Below are positions 1 through 8,806 of a DNA stretch of 64,000 nucleotides, piece after piece (within the stretch, counting starts at the first letter, position 1; the number at the start of each line of letters is the position of its first letter). Where the stretch lies: positions 1 through 64,000 of the forward strand of contig JAWWOO010000095.1 in NCBI GenBank assembly GCA_033851545.1, written 5' to 3'. Position numbers and translations under genes: made by a program. Under the pieces are notes generated by a model, which searched no databases, was not told where the DNA came from, and worked only from the letters and a program-made list of their open reading frames with translations. This stretch comes from JAWWOL01 sp033851545. GTDB taxonomy: Bacteria > Actinomycetota > Actinomycetes > JAWWOL01.

Positions 1-27
1 CCGACACAAAATCCGGACGAGGTCGGG

Positions 28-2955
28 CTAGGCGGACTTGGCCGCGGCCCGCTTCGCCGTCGCGCGGGTGGCCGCGGCGGCTGTCTTGCGCGGTGTCCGC
101 TTGGGCCGCGTGGCCGGGATGCCGAGCAATGCCTTGAGGAACTCGCCGGTGTGCGAGGCCTCGACGGCCGCGATCTCCTCCGGCGTGCCCTCGGCGACGA
201 CCAGGCCGCCGCCGGAACCGCCCTCGGGGCCCATGTCGATGACCCAGTCCGCCGTCTTGATCACGTCGAGGTTGTGCTCGATGACGAGGACCGAGTTGCC
301 GGCGTCGACCAGACGGCCGAGGACACCGAGCAACTTGCGTACGTCCTCGAAGTGCAGGCCGGTGGTCGGCTCGTCGAGGATGTAGATCGTCCGCCCGGTC
401 GAGCGCTTCTGCAGCTCGGCGGCGAGCTTGACCCGCTGGGCCTCGCCACCTGACAGGGTCGGCGCCGGCTGGCCGAGCCGGACGTAGCCCAGGCCGACGT
501 CGTTGAGCGTGCGCAGGTGCCGGGCGATCGCCGGCACCGCCTGGAAGAAGTCGGCAGCCTCCTCGATCGGCATGTCGAGCACCTCGGCGATGCTCTTGCC
601 CTTGAAGTGCACCTCGAGCGTCTCGCGGTTGTAGCGGGCGCCGTGGCAGACCTCGCACGGCACGTAGACGTCCGGCAGGAAGTTCATCTCGATCTTGATC
701 GTGCCGTCGCCGCGGCACGCCTCGCAGCGCCCGCCCTTGACGTTGAAGGAGAACCGGCCGGGCAGGTAGCCGCGGACCTTGGCCTCCGTCGTCTCGGCGA
801 ACAGCTTGCGCACGTGGTCGAACACGCCGGTGTAGGTCGCCGGGTTGGACCGCGGTGTGCGGCCGATGGGCGACTGGTCGACGCCGACCACCTTGTCGAC
901 CAGCTCGAGGCCGGTGACCTTGCGGTGCCGGCCGGGCACAGTGCGGGCGCCGTTGAGCTCCTTGGCCAGCACGGCGTGCAGGATGTCGTTGACCAGGGTC
1001 GACTTGCCAGAGCCGGAGACCCCGGTGATCGCGACGAACTGGCCCAGCGGGAACGACACCGTCACGTCGTGCAGGTTGTGCTCGCGGGCGCCGTGCACGG
1101 TGATCGCCCGCCCCGGCCCGCGAGGCCGGCGGACCGCCGGCACGGCGATGGAGCGGCGGCCGGAGAGGTAGCCGCCGGTGATCGAGTCCTCGTTGGCCAG
1201 CAGGCCCGCGACGCTGCCGGAGTGGACGACCTGGCCACCGTGCTCACCCGCGCGTGGTCCGATGTCGACCACCCAGTCGGCGTGGTTGATGGTGTCCTCG
1301 TCGTGCTCGACCACGATCAACGTGTTGCCCAGGTCGCGCAGCCGGATCAGGGTCTCGATCAGCCGGTGGTTGTCCCGCTGGTGCAGCCCGATCGACGGCT
1401 CGTCCAGGACGTAGAGGACGCCGACCAGGCCGGAGCCGATCTGGGTCGCCAGCCGGATGCGCTGCGCCTCACCGCCGGCCAAGGTGCCGGCGGCGCGGTT
1501 GAGCGAGAGGTAGTCGAGCCCGACGTCGAGCAGGAACCGGAGCCGGGCGTTGACCTCCTTGAGCACCCGCGCGGCGATCTGCTCCTCGCGGTCGTTGAGG
1601 ACCAGCCCGCTCAGGAAGGTGGAGCACTCGTCGATCGGCAGCTCGCAGACCTCGGCGATGCTGCGCCCGCCCAGGGTCACCGACAACGACTCGGGCTTGA
1701 GCCGGCTGCCCTGGCAGGTCGGGCAGGGCACCTCGCGCATGTAGCCCTCGAACCGCTCGCGGCTGGTGTCACTCTCGGCCTGGGCGTGGCGGCGCTCGAT
1801 GAACGGGACGACGCCCTCGTACGCGGTGTAGTAGGAGCGCTCGCGCCCGTAGCGGTTGCGGTAGCGGACGTGGACCTGGGTGTCGTGACCGTTCATCACC
1901 GCCTTGCGCACCTTGGCCGGCAGGTCCTCCCACGGCGTGTTGACGTCGAAGCCGAGCGCGTCGCCGAGGGCGACCAGCAGCCGGGCGAAGTATTCCATCG
2001 ACTGGGTGCCGCGCCAGGGCGAGATGGCGCCGCCGGCGAGGGACAGCGTCGGGTCGGGGATCAACAGCTCCTCGTCGACCTCGAGCTTGGTGCCGAGCCC
2101 CGTACAGGCTGGGCAGGCGCCGAACGGTGAGTTGAACGAGAACGACCGCGGCTCGAGCTCGTCGAAGGACAGGTCGTCGTAGAGGCAGGCCAGGTGCTCG
2201 GAGAAGGTCCGCTCGCGGTCGGGGTCACCCTCGTCGAGGTCGACGAAGTCGAGGGTCACCAGCCCGCCGCCGAGGACCAGCGCGGTCTCGATCGAGTCGG
2301 TGAGCCGGCGCTTGGCCGACGCCTTGACGCTGAGCCGGTCGACCACGACCTCGATGTCGTGCTTCTCGTACTTCTTCAGCTTGGGCGGGTCGGTCAGCGC
2401 GATGACCTGGCCGTCGACCCGCGCCCGGGCGAAGCCCTTGGTCTGCAGCTCGCGGAACAGCTCGCCGTACTCCCCCTTGCGGCCACGGATCACCGGCGCG
2501 AGGATCTGGAACCGGTCGCCCTCGGGCAGCTCGAGCACCCGGTCGACGATCTGCTGTGGCGTCTGCCGGGCGATGTCCCGGCCGCACTTGGGGCAGTGCG
2601 GGTGACCGATCCGGGCGTAGAGCAGCCGCAGGTAGTCGTAGACCTCGGTGATCGTGCCGACGGTCGAGCGCGGGTTGCGGTTGGTGGACTTCTGGTCGAT
2701 CGAGACCGCCGGGGACAGGCCCTCGATGAAGTCGACGTCCGGCTTGTCCATCTGGCCGAGGAACTGCCGGGCATAGGCCGAGAGGCTCTCGACGTAGCGG
2801 CGCTGCCCCTCGGCGAAGATCGTGTCGAAGGCCAGGCTCGACTTGCCGGAGCCGGACAGTCCGGTGAAGACGATCAGGGCGTCGCGGGGCAGGTCGAGCG
2901 AGACGTCCTTGAGGTTGTGCTCCCTCGCCCCGCGGACGATCAATCGGTCAGCCAT
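28..2955 (-). CDS. uvrA: Excinuclease ABC subunit UvrA
   Basis: UvrA is the damage-recognition ATPase of nucleotide excision repair; it loads UvrB onto lesions in the cytoplasm. The 975-residue product has the usual full length. It shows two ABC modules with Walker A motifs GLSGSGKSS near the N-terminus and GVSGSGKST near residue 650, and two LAGGEAQR/LSGGEAQR signatures. Zinc-binding cysteine pairs are visible (CPKC near 120, CPACTG and CPTCQG in the middle, CEAC and CEVC in the second half). A Lys/Ala-rich basic tail ends the protein, as in many actinobacterial homologues. The ATG start is about 50 nt downstream of a damage-promoter-like element (3012-3033). The divergent neighbour is an MBL-fold hydrolase, a conserved actinobacterial pairing. 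Confidence 0.98.
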   Translation of the reverse strand: MADRLIVRGAREHNLKDVSLDLPRDALIVFTGLSGSGKSSLAFDTIFAEGQRRYVESLSAYARQFLGQMDKPDVDFIEGLSPAVSIDQKSTNRNPRSTVGTITEVYDYLRLLYARIGHPHCPKCGRDIARQTPQQIVDRVLELPEGDRFQILAPVIRGRKGEYGELFRELQTKGFARARVDGQVIALTDPPKLKKYEKHDIEVVVDRLSVKASAKRRLTDSIETALVLGGGLVTLDFVDLDEGDPDRERTFSEHLACLYDDLSFDELEPRSFSFNSPFGACPACTGLGTKLEVDEELLIPDPTLSLAGGAISPWRGTQSMEYFARLLVALGDALGFDVNTPWEDLPAKVRKAVMNGHDTQVHVRYRNRYGRERSYYTAYEGVVPFIERRHAQAESDTSRERFEGYMREVPCPTCQGSRLKPESLSVTLGGRSIAEVCELPIDECSTFLSGLVLNDREEQIAARVLKEVNARLRFLLDVGLDYLSLNRAAGTLAGGEAQRIRLATQIGSGLVGVLYVLDEPSIGLHQRDNHRLIETLIRLRDLGNTLIVVEHDEDTINHADWVVDIGPRAGEHGGQVVHSGSVAGLLANEDSITGGYLSGRRSIAVPAVRRPRGPGRAITVHGAREHNLHDVTVSFPLGQFVAITGVSGSGKSTLVNDILHAVLAKELNGARTVPGRHRKVTGLELVDKVVGVDQSPIGRTPRSNPATYTGVFDHVRKLFAETTEAKVRGYLPGRFSFNVKGGRCEACRGDGTIKIEMNFLPDVYVPCEVCHGARYNRETLEVHFKGKSIAEVLDMPIEEAADFFQAVPAIARHLRTLNDVGLGYVRLGQPAPTLSGGEAQRVKLAAELQKRSTGRTIYILDEPTTGLHFEDVRKLLGVLGRLVDAGNSVLVIEHNLDVIKTADWVIDMGPEGGSGGGLVVAEGTPEEIAAVEASHTGEFLKALLGIPATRPKRTPRKTAAAATRATAKRAAAKSA

Positions 2956-3011
2956 CAGCTGGGAAACACCCCTCGATACGCTTGCGCGAGCACCCTGAAC
3001 CAGGCCTCCCG

Positions 3012-3033
3012 AGCATAACGAGGGGGTCCGACA
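3012..3033 (-). promoter_or_regulatory. RecA-NDp/PafBC-like damage promoter of uvrA
   Basis: Read on the minus strand this is TGTCGG, 10 nt, then TATGCT. That fits the mycobacterial RecA-NDp consensus TTGTCRGTG-N8-TAnnnT, used by RNA polymerase with PafBC. The same element with identical spacing lies before uvrB and polA. The predicted transcript starts about 50 nt before the uvrA ATG. The motif match is seen; control by PafBC is inferred. Confidence 0.6.
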
Positions 3034-3069
3034 GTTTCTTTCCGGCCAGCCAGTGCGCGAGGAGCAGGG

Positions 3070-3741
3070 ATGACCTACACCGGCGACGTGACCTCAGCCG
3101 AGCCGATCCAGCACCGCCAGCTGCCGGGTCTGACCGTGACCAAGATCCTGGTGGGAGGGTTCGGCAACAACGCCTACCTGCTGCGCTGCTCCCGTACGGG
3201 CGAGGCCGTGCTCGTCGACGCCGCAGCCGACGCCCCGGCGCTGCTCCGGGAGATCGACCGCAGCGGCGGCGACGTGGCCCGGGTGATCACTACGCACCAG
3301 CACGGCGATCACTGGGGCGCCCTCGAGGCGGTGATCGGGCTGACCCAGGCCGCGGCCGTCGCGCACCCCGACGATGCCGGTGGGCTGCCGCTACCCGTGG
3401 ACGAGCTGGTCACCGACGGCGACCGGATCCCGGTCGGCGCCACCTCCGTCGAGGTGATCCACCTGGCCGGGCACACCCCCGGCGGGATCGCGATCCTGTA
3501 CGACGCCGAGGGCGCGCTTGCCGAGTCACCCCACGTGTTCACCGGCGACTCGCTGTTCCCCGGCGGCGTGGGCAACACCTGGAAGGACGCCGACCGGTTC
3601 GCCCAGCTGCTCGGCGACGTCGAGACCAAGCTGTTCGACCGGCTACCCGGCGCGACGTGGGTCTATCCCGGCCACGGCGGCGACACCACTCTGGGGGCCG
3701 AGCGACCGCACCTCGCCGAGTGGCGCGAGCGCGGCTGGTGA
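3070..3741 (+). CDS. MBL-fold metallohydrolase (glyoxalase II-like)
   Basis: This 223-residue cytoplasmic protein belongs to the metallo-beta-lactamase superfamily. The metal-binding signature HQHGDH is at residues 76-81. Further ligands are visible in GHTPGG, FTGDSLFPGG and the C-terminal YPGHGGDT. These are the hallmarks of a binuclear-zinc hydrolase such as a glyoxalase II-type thioesterase; the real substrate is unknown. The ATG follows a purine-rich site (GAGGAGCAGGG). It is divergent from uvrA, a pairing seen in mycobacteria and other actinobacteria, but no repair role can be deduced from the sequence. Confidence 0.9.
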   Translation: MTYTGDVTSAEPIQHRQLPGLTVTKILVGGFGNNAYLLRCSRTGEAVLVDAAADAPALLREIDRSGGDVARVITTHQHGDHWGALEAVIGLTQAAAVAHPDDAGGLPLPVDELVTDGDRIPVGATSVEVIHLAGHTPGGIAILYDAEGALAESPHVFTGDSLFPGGVGNTWKDADRFAQLLGDVETKLFDRLPGATWVYPGHGGDTTLGAERPHLAEWRERGW

Positions 3742-3751
3742 CCGGTCAGAC

Positions 3752-4153
3752 CTAGCGGTGCACCTCCTGCACCAGCCAGCCGTTGCCGTCCGGGTCGGCG
3801 AAGGACAGGAACGAGTTGTAGCTGCCTCGCTCCGGGTCGGGCCCCGGTTGCTGTCCACCCTCGTCGAAGTGGTAGATCTCGCTGGCCTCGACCCCGCGTG
3901 AGACCAACTCGGCCCTGGCCTGGTCGATGTCCGCGACGACGAGATGAAGACCGCCGAGGCTGCCCGCGCTGCCAGGGTTCTTCATGATGGTGATCGAGCA
4001 GGCCGAGCCCGGCGGGGTCAGCTGGACGATGCGGAAGTCCTCCCCCGCCGAGTGGTCGACGTCGACGTGGAAGCCGGCTTGCTCGGCATAGAACGCCTTG
4101 GCCCGGTCGACGTCGGCCACCGGCACGATGATGAGCTCCAGCAGGTAGTCCAC
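3752..4153 (-). CDS. VOC-family (glyoxalase/bleomycin-resistance fold) protein
   Basis: A 133-residue single-unit vicinal-oxygen-chelate protein. The N-terminus (LELIIVPVADVDRAKAFY) is the classic first strand-helix of the fold, and the C-terminus FADPDGNGWLVQEV is the typical last strand with the metal-ligand glutamate. Such proteins act as dioxygenases, isomerases or resistance proteins, usually as dimers; the substrate cannot be told here. The GTG start is the only one that keeps the first beta strand. It converges with the MBL gene 10 bp away and is followed upstream by the dehydratase gene on the same strand. Confidence 0.85.
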   Translation of the reverse strand: MDYLLELIIVPVADVDRAKAFYAEQAGFHVDVDHSAGEDFRIVQLTPPGSACSITIMKNPGSAGSLGGLHLVVADIDQARAELVSRGVEASEIYHFDEGGQQPGPDPERGSYNSFLSFADPDGNGWLVQEVHR

Positions 4154-4173
4154 GCGGCTACTGTCCTTTGATC

Positions 4174-5889
4174 TCAGTGTGACTCGCGACTGACCCGGTC
4201 ACCGCTCGCGCCGACCAGGAAGTCCAGGTCGGCACCGGTGTCGGCCTGCATGACGTGTCGGACATACAGCCACTCCCAGCCACGGCTCGGCGCGGCCTCG
4301 GCCTGGCTGCTGGCCGCTGATGCCGTCCGTCGGGCCAGCTCCTCGTCCGGCACCGCGAGGCTCAACGTGCGGCCCGCGACGTCGAGGACGATCGGATCTC
4401 CGTTGCGCACCAGGGAGAGTGGCCCACCGGCGGCCGACTCCGGGGCGACGTGCAGGACCACGGTCCCGTACGCCGTCCCGCTCATCCGGGCGTCGCTGAT
4501 GCGCACCATGTCCCGCACGCCTTCGGCGAGCAGCTTCTCCGGGATCGGCATGTTGCCCACCTCCGGCATCCCGGGGTAGCCGCGGGGACCACAACCCCGC
4601 AGGACCAGCACCGAGGTCGCATCGACCACGAGGTCGGGGTCGTCGAGGCGCGCCCGCATGTCCTCGATGCTCTCGAAGACCACGGCGTTGCCTCGGTGCT
4701 GCAACAGGTCGGGGCTGGCGGCCGCCGGCTTGATGACCGCGCCCTGTGGGGCGAGATTGCCGGTCAGCACGGCAATCCCGGCGTCAGCCAGCACGGGGTC
4801 GGCACGACGGTGGATGACCTCGTCGTCCCAGATCGTCGCCCCCGCCAGGTGCTCGACGTACGGCCGCCCGGTGACGCAGATCGCCGTGGGGTCGAGGAGA
4901 TCCGCAACCTCGGCCATCGCGGCGGGCAGGCCACCGGCGCGGAGCAGGTCGTCCATCAGGAACCGGCCGGCCGGCTGCAGGTCGAGCAGCAACGGCACTC
5001 CGGCACCCGTACGGTCGAAGTCGGCCAGGGTCAGCTCGACGCCGAGCCGTCCGGCGACCGCCAGCAGGTGCAGCACCGCGTTGGTCGAGCCCCCGACGGC
5101 AGCCAGCGCAACGATCGCGTTGAGGAAGGAGGGGCGAGTCATCACGGCGCTCGGCCGCCGGTCCTGCAGCACGAGGTCGACGGCCAGCCTCCCCGAGGCG
5201 TGCGCCTGCTCGAGGAGCCGGCTGTCCGGGGCCGGCGTGCCGGCGATGCCGGGCAGCGTCATCCCGAGCACCTCGGCCATCACCGCCATCGTCGACGCCG
5301 TGCCCATCGTGTTGCAGTGCCCACGGCTGCGGATCATCGACGACTCGGACTTGAGGAACTCGGCGGCCGACAGCTGACCAGCCCGCACCTCCTCGCTGAG
5401 CCGCCACACGCCCGTACCGCAGCCCAGCGGCTGGCCGCGGAAGTGGCCGGTCAGCATCGGACCGCCCGGCACCACGATCGCGGGCAGGTCCACCGATGCC
5501 GCCGCCATCAGCAGCGACGGGATGGTCTTGTCGCAGCCACCGAGCAGCACCACGCCGTCGATCGGGTTGGCCCGCAGCATCTCCTCGGTCGCCATCGCCG
5601 CCAGGTTGCGCCACAGCATCGCGGTCGGTCTGACCAGCGTCTCCCCCAGCGACATCACGGGGAGGTTGAGCGGGATGCCACCGGCCGCCCAGATGCCTTC
5701 CTTGACCGAGGCGGCGACCTGGTCCAGGTGGGTGTTGCAGGGCGTGAGGTCGGAGGCCGTGTTGGCGATGGCGATGTGCGGCTTGCCGGAGAAGGCGTCC
5801 CCGGGCAGGCCACGGCGCATCCAGGCCCGATGGATGTACGCGTTGCGGTCGTCACCCTCGTACCACCCGGCACTGCGCAGGTCCGTCAC
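4174..5889 (-). CDS. IlvD/Edd-family dehydratase, sugar-acid type
   Basis: A 571-residue iron-sulfur dehydratase of the dihydroxy-acid dehydratase / 6-phosphogluconate dehydratase family. The three cluster cysteines are visible at C51 (PCNTH), C119 (GGCDKT) and C191 (GHCNTMGTAS), along with the AAVGGSTNAVLH motif. The N-terminal pattern (LRSAGWY...HRAWMRRGLP) is typical of the branch that dehydrates aldonic acids such as arabonate or xylonate, rather than of biosynthetic IlvD. It is divergent from a zinc dehydrogenase 43 bp away, which supports a role in oxidative sugar or sugar-acid breakdown. Family membership is firm; the exact substrate is inferred. Confidence 0.88.
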   Translation of the reverse strand: MTDLRSAGWYEGDDRNAYIHRAWMRRGLPGDAFSGKPHIAIANTASDLTPCNTHLDQVAASVKEGIWAAGGIPLNLPVMSLGETLVRPTAMLWRNLAAMATEEMLRANPIDGVVLLGGCDKTIPSLLMAAASVDLPAIVVPGGPMLTGHFRGQPLGCGTGVWRLSEEVRAGQLSAAEFLKSESSMIRSRGHCNTMGTASTMAVMAEVLGMTLPGIAGTPAPDSRLLEQAHASGRLAVDLVLQDRRPSAVMTRPSFLNAIVALAAVGGSTNAVLHLLAVAGRLGVELTLADFDRTGAGVPLLLDLQPAGRFLMDDLLRAGGLPAAMAEVADLLDPTAICVTGRPYVEHLAGATIWDDEVIHRRADPVLADAGIAVLTGNLAPQGAVIKPAAASPDLLQHRGNAVVFESIEDMRARLDDPDLVVDATSVLVLRGCGPRGYPGMPEVGNMPIPEKLLAEGVRDMVRISDARMSGTAYGTVVLHVAPESAAGGPLSLVRNGDPIVLDVAGRTLSLAVPDEELARRTASAASSQAEAAPSRGWEWLYVRHVMQADTGADLDFLVGASGDRVSRESH

Positions 5890-5932
5890 TGCTCCGCTCC
5901 CGTCACCCCCGGGGGCAACCTATCCTGACCCG

Positions 5933-6931
5933 ATGAGGGCTTTCGTGCTCACGGCTCCCCGTACGGCGTCCGTGATCGAGGTCGAGGCCCCGCTGGCCGG
6001 TCCCGGCCAGGTCGTCGTCGACGTTGCCCGGGTCGGCATCTGCGGCACCGACGTGGAGTTCTTCACCGGCGAGATGTCCTATCTGCACCACGGTCATGCG
6101 GCCTACCCGATGCGGCTCGGGCACGAGTGGTCCGGGACGGTATCGGCTCTCGGCGCCGGCGTCGACGCCTCCTGGCTGGGGCGCCGGGTGACCGGCGACA
6201 CGATGCTGGGGTGCGGTGAGTGCCGACTCTGCCGGGACGGCCGGACGCACGTCTGCGAGGATCGCTTCGAGATCGGGATCCGGGGCGGTTGGCCGGGCGC
6301 ACTGGCAGAACAGCTCCTGGTTCCGGTGTCGGCTCTGCACGTCCTGCCCGACGCGGTCGACTTCGTCGCGGGCGCGCTGGTGGAGCCCGGCGGCAACGCG
6401 CTCCGGGCGGTCGAGGCGGTCTGTCCTGCGGCCGGGGAGCCGCTGCTGATCTGCGGTCGGGGCACGATCGGGATCCTGGCAGCGATGATCGCCGCGTCCC
6501 GCGGGGTACGCGTGCACCTGCTCGGCCACACCGACGAGAAGGTCCCCGGCGTCGAGGGCACCTGGACCCGCGAAACGCTCCCGCCGATCCCGTTCGACTC
6601 GGTCATCGACGCGACGAACGCGGCCGAGATCCCCGCCCTGGCACTGGATCTCGTCCAGCCTGGCGGCCGCGTCGCGTACATCGGGCTGTCCGGCGAGCCG
6701 AGCCTCATCGACACCCGGACGCTGGTGCTCAAGGACGTCACCGCGATCGGCATCCTCAGCGGGTCGCCCGGGCTCGCGGGGACGATCGAGAGCTATGCGT
6801 CCGGACGGATCGACCCGACGGTGATCGTGGCGGCGACCGTCGGCCTGGACGGGGTGGGCTCCGTGCTCGCCGGCCAACGACCCAAGGGTGCGGGACCAGG
6901 GCCGAAGTTCCACGTCGACCCGTCGCGCTGA
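5933..6931 (+). CDS. Zinc-dependent medium-chain dehydrogenase
   Basis: A 332-residue MDR-superfamily oxidoreductase of the threonine/glucose/sorbitol dehydrogenase type. The catalytic zinc region GICGTD and GHEW is present. The structural-zinc motif is CGECRLCRDGRTHVC, with four cysteines, followed by a nucleotide-binding GRGTIGILAA. I chose the ATG at 5933 because a TATCCT hexamer ends 6 nt before it, giving a leaderless transcript. A longer upstream frame exists but runs antisense through the dehydratase gene. The divergent sugar-acid dehydratase suggests the pair oxidises a sugar and dehydrates the product. Confidence 0.9.
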   Translation: MRAFVLTAPRTASVIEVEAPLAGPGQVVVDVARVGICGTDVEFFTGEMSYLHHGHAAYPMRLGHEWSGTVSALGAGVDASWLGRRVTGDTMLGCGECRLCRDGRTHVCEDRFEIGIRGGWPGALAEQLLVPVSALHVLPDAVDFVAGALVEPGGNALRAVEAVCPAAGEPLLICGRGTIGILAAMIAASRGVRVHLLGHTDEKVPGVEGTWTRETLPPIPFDSVIDATNAAEIPALALDLVQPGGRVAYIGLSGEPSLIDTRTLVLKDVTAIGILSGSPGLAGTIESYASGRIDPTVIVAATVGLDGVGSVLAGQRPKGAGPGPKFHVDPSR

Positions 6932-6978
6932 GGCAGTGCTGAGGGAATGCCGCACCCTCCGCTTGTCTTGGCGACGGT

Positions 6979-7986
6979 GTGACCACAATTCCCTTGTCCG
7001 TGCTGGACTTCGTCGGCATCGAGTACGGCGAGACGGCGACGTCGTCGATCAGAGGCGCCGTCGGGATTGCCCAAGCCGTCGAGGCCGCGGGATTCCGCCG
7101 CTACTGGGTCTCCGAGCACCACAACATGCGCAGCCTGGCCTGCAGTGCGCCGGAGATCCTGACGGCGCACGTGGCCGCGCAGACCTCGAGCATCCGGGTG
7201 GGGGCGGCCGGCATCATGCTGCCGAACCACGCCGCGTTCAAGGTCGCCGAGACCTTCCGCACCCTGGTCGCCATGTACCCCGACCGGGTCGACCTCGCCC
7301 TCGGCCGAGCCCCTGGCACGGACCCGCTCACCGCGCACGTCCTGCGCCGCGGGCTGCGGGTCGACCCGGCCGCCGAGTTCCCGACCCAGGTCGCCGAGCT
7401 CGTCGCCTTTCTCGGTGAGGGGTTCCCGGAGGGGCACCCGTACGAGTCGCTGGTCGCAGCTCCGGTCGTCGCGGAGGTGCCGCAGCTGTTCATCCTCGGG
7501 TCCAGCGACTACGGACCGAAATTCGCAGCGGTGAACGGGATGAGTGCCGTCTTCGCGCATCACATGAGCCCCGAGATCGCGGTCGACGCGCTGCGTGACT
7601 ACCGGCGGGAGTTCACGCCGCGCCACGACGGCGACCAGCCCTACTCCGCGATGTCGGTCCTCAACTTCGCCAGCGAGGACGACGAGGCGCTGCTGGAGTT
7701 CGAGGCGGCGTGGACGCTGACGATGCAGAACCTTCGGCGCGGCATCCGCGAGCCGATCCGCCCCGAGCAGGTGACGCTCTATGCCCAGTCCTCGTCGTTC
7801 CGCGACATGCCTCGCGACGGCGGCCGGATGGTGGTCGGCGAGCCGAAGGTCGTGGCGGAACGCCTGCTGGAGCTGAAGGACCAGGCCCAGGTCGACGAGA
7901 TCATCGCGGTGACCCCCAGCCTCGACCGGGCCCGCCGTACGGCCAGCCTGGTCGCCCTCGCCGACGCCTGGCGCGTGGCTGCCTAG
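6979..7986 (+). CDS. LLM-class flavin-dependent oxidoreductase
   Basis: A 335-residue luciferase-like monooxygenase of the MsnO8/YhbW subgroup, a flavin-dependent TIM-barrel enzyme. Family motifs are visible: VSEHHNM near residue 48, VAAQTSSIRVGAAGIMLPNH, YPDRVDLALGRAPGTD, and the C-terminal GEPKVVAERLLEL. The start is a GTG 47 bp after the dehydrogenase stop, so co-transcription is possible. No substrate can be assigned from sequence; members of this group often act on small organic compounds with FMNH2 supplied by a reductase. Confidence 0.9.
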   Translation: MTTIPLSVLDFVGIEYGETATSSIRGAVGIAQAVEAAGFRRYWVSEHHNMRSLACSAPEILTAHVAAQTSSIRVGAAGIMLPNHAAFKVAETFRTLVAMYPDRVDLALGRAPGTDPLTAHVLRRGLRVDPAAEFPTQVAELVAFLGEGFPEGHPYESLVAAPVVAEVPQLFILGSSDYGPKFAAVNGMSAVFAHHMSPEIAVDALRDYRREFTPRHDGDQPYSAMSVLNFASEDDEALLEFEAAWTLTMQNLRRGIREPIRPEQVTLYAQSSSFRDMPRDGGRMVVGEPKVVAERLLELKDQAQVDEIIAVTPSLDRARRTASLVALADAWRVAA

Positions 7987-8008
7987 CAGCCGTCCCCGGG
8001 CCGCCGAC

Positions 8009-8014
8009 TAGGCT
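8009..8014 (+). promoter_or_regulatory. -10 hexamer TAGGCT for a leaderless transcript
   Basis: TAGGCT ends 6 nt before the ATG of the DUF1989 gene, so transcription would begin at the start codon. The same geometry precedes many genes in this window. Confidence 0.5.
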
Positions 8015-8020
8015 TGCCGC

Positions 8021-8611
8021 ATGTCCCACCTGAACGTCCTGCCGGCCCGTACGGGCGTCGCGGTCCGGCTGACACCGGGAGCGACGATCGAGGTCGGCAA
8101 CCCCAGCGGTACGCAGGTCGTCGACTTCTGGGCGCTCTCCGGCGACGACTACCTGTCCGTGGCGCACAGCAGGGCGGCGCTCGGCCGGCTGGTCCCCCGG
8201 GTCGGTGACACTCTCGTGAGCAACCTGCGCGAGCCGCTGCTCACCCTGGTCGAGGACACCAGCCCCGGTGTGCACGACACGTTGATCCCGGCCTGTGATC
8301 CGGCCCGCTACCGGCAGCTCGGCGCACCCGGCCACGCAAACTGCGCGGACAACTTCGCCGCGGCGCTATTGGCGGCCGGGCTCGAGCCGGTGCCGGTGCC
8401 CAACCCGCTCAACCTGTTCATGAACGTGCCCTGGACGGCGGATGGCTCGGTGTCCTTCGCCGCGCCGCGCTCGCGGCCGGGTGACCGGGTCCGGCTGCGC
8501 GCCGAGCGGGAGCTGATCGTGGTGATGTCCGCGTGCCCGCAGGACCTGGTGCCCGTGAACGGCGAGGACCAGCAGCCGACCGACGCCGCGTACCGGATCC
8601 TGCCCGCCTGA
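8021..8611 (+). CDS. DUF1989 (urea-carboxylase-associated) family protein
   Basis: A 196-residue protein with the DUF1989 signature: an N-terminal PSGTQVVDFWAL strand, central ARYRQLGAPGHANCADNF with the conserved cysteine, NPLNLFMNVPW, and C-terminal PGDRVRLRAERELIVVMSACPQD. In other bacteria this family sits beside urea carboxylase or aminomethyltransferase genes and is thought to act in carbon-nitrogen compound metabolism, but its reaction is not well defined. No urea genes are nearby here. The ATG directly follows a -10-like element (leaderless). Confidence 0.85.
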   Translation: MSHLNVLPARTGVAVRLTPGATIEVGNPSGTQVVDFWALSGDDYLSVAHSRAALGRLVPRVGDTLVSNLREPLLTLVEDTSPGVHDTLIPACDPARYRQLGAPGHANCADNFAAALLAAGLEPVPVPNPLNLFMNVPWTADGSVSFAAPRSRPGDRVRLRAERELIVVMSACPQDLVPVNGEDQQPTDAAYRILPA

Positions 8612-8806
8612 CCAGCTCGCGCGCTCAGCTGGCGCGGGCATGCGGTCATCTGCGCACTGATCTGACCGGAGTTGATCAAGTAGCGCATGTCCACCCCCCA
8701 ACGGATAACAAATGGACAAATGGGACTAGTCAAACGGGCAGGCTCGGGTCTAGGTTCACTCTCCGGACAAAGGTCCGCAATATCCCCGAAACCGGAAGGT
8801 TGCCCA
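8612..8806 (+). promoter_or_regulatory. AT-richer promoter region of the GtaA-like gene
   Basis: This 195-bp stretch is markedly less GC-rich than its surroundings. It holds a possible -10 (TAGGTT near 8752) and a short inverted repeat CGGAC-AAAG-GTCCG (8763-8776) that could be an operator. A good ribosome-binding site GGAAGG lies at 8794-8799, 7 nt before the ATG. No gene is seen in it. Confidence 0.35.
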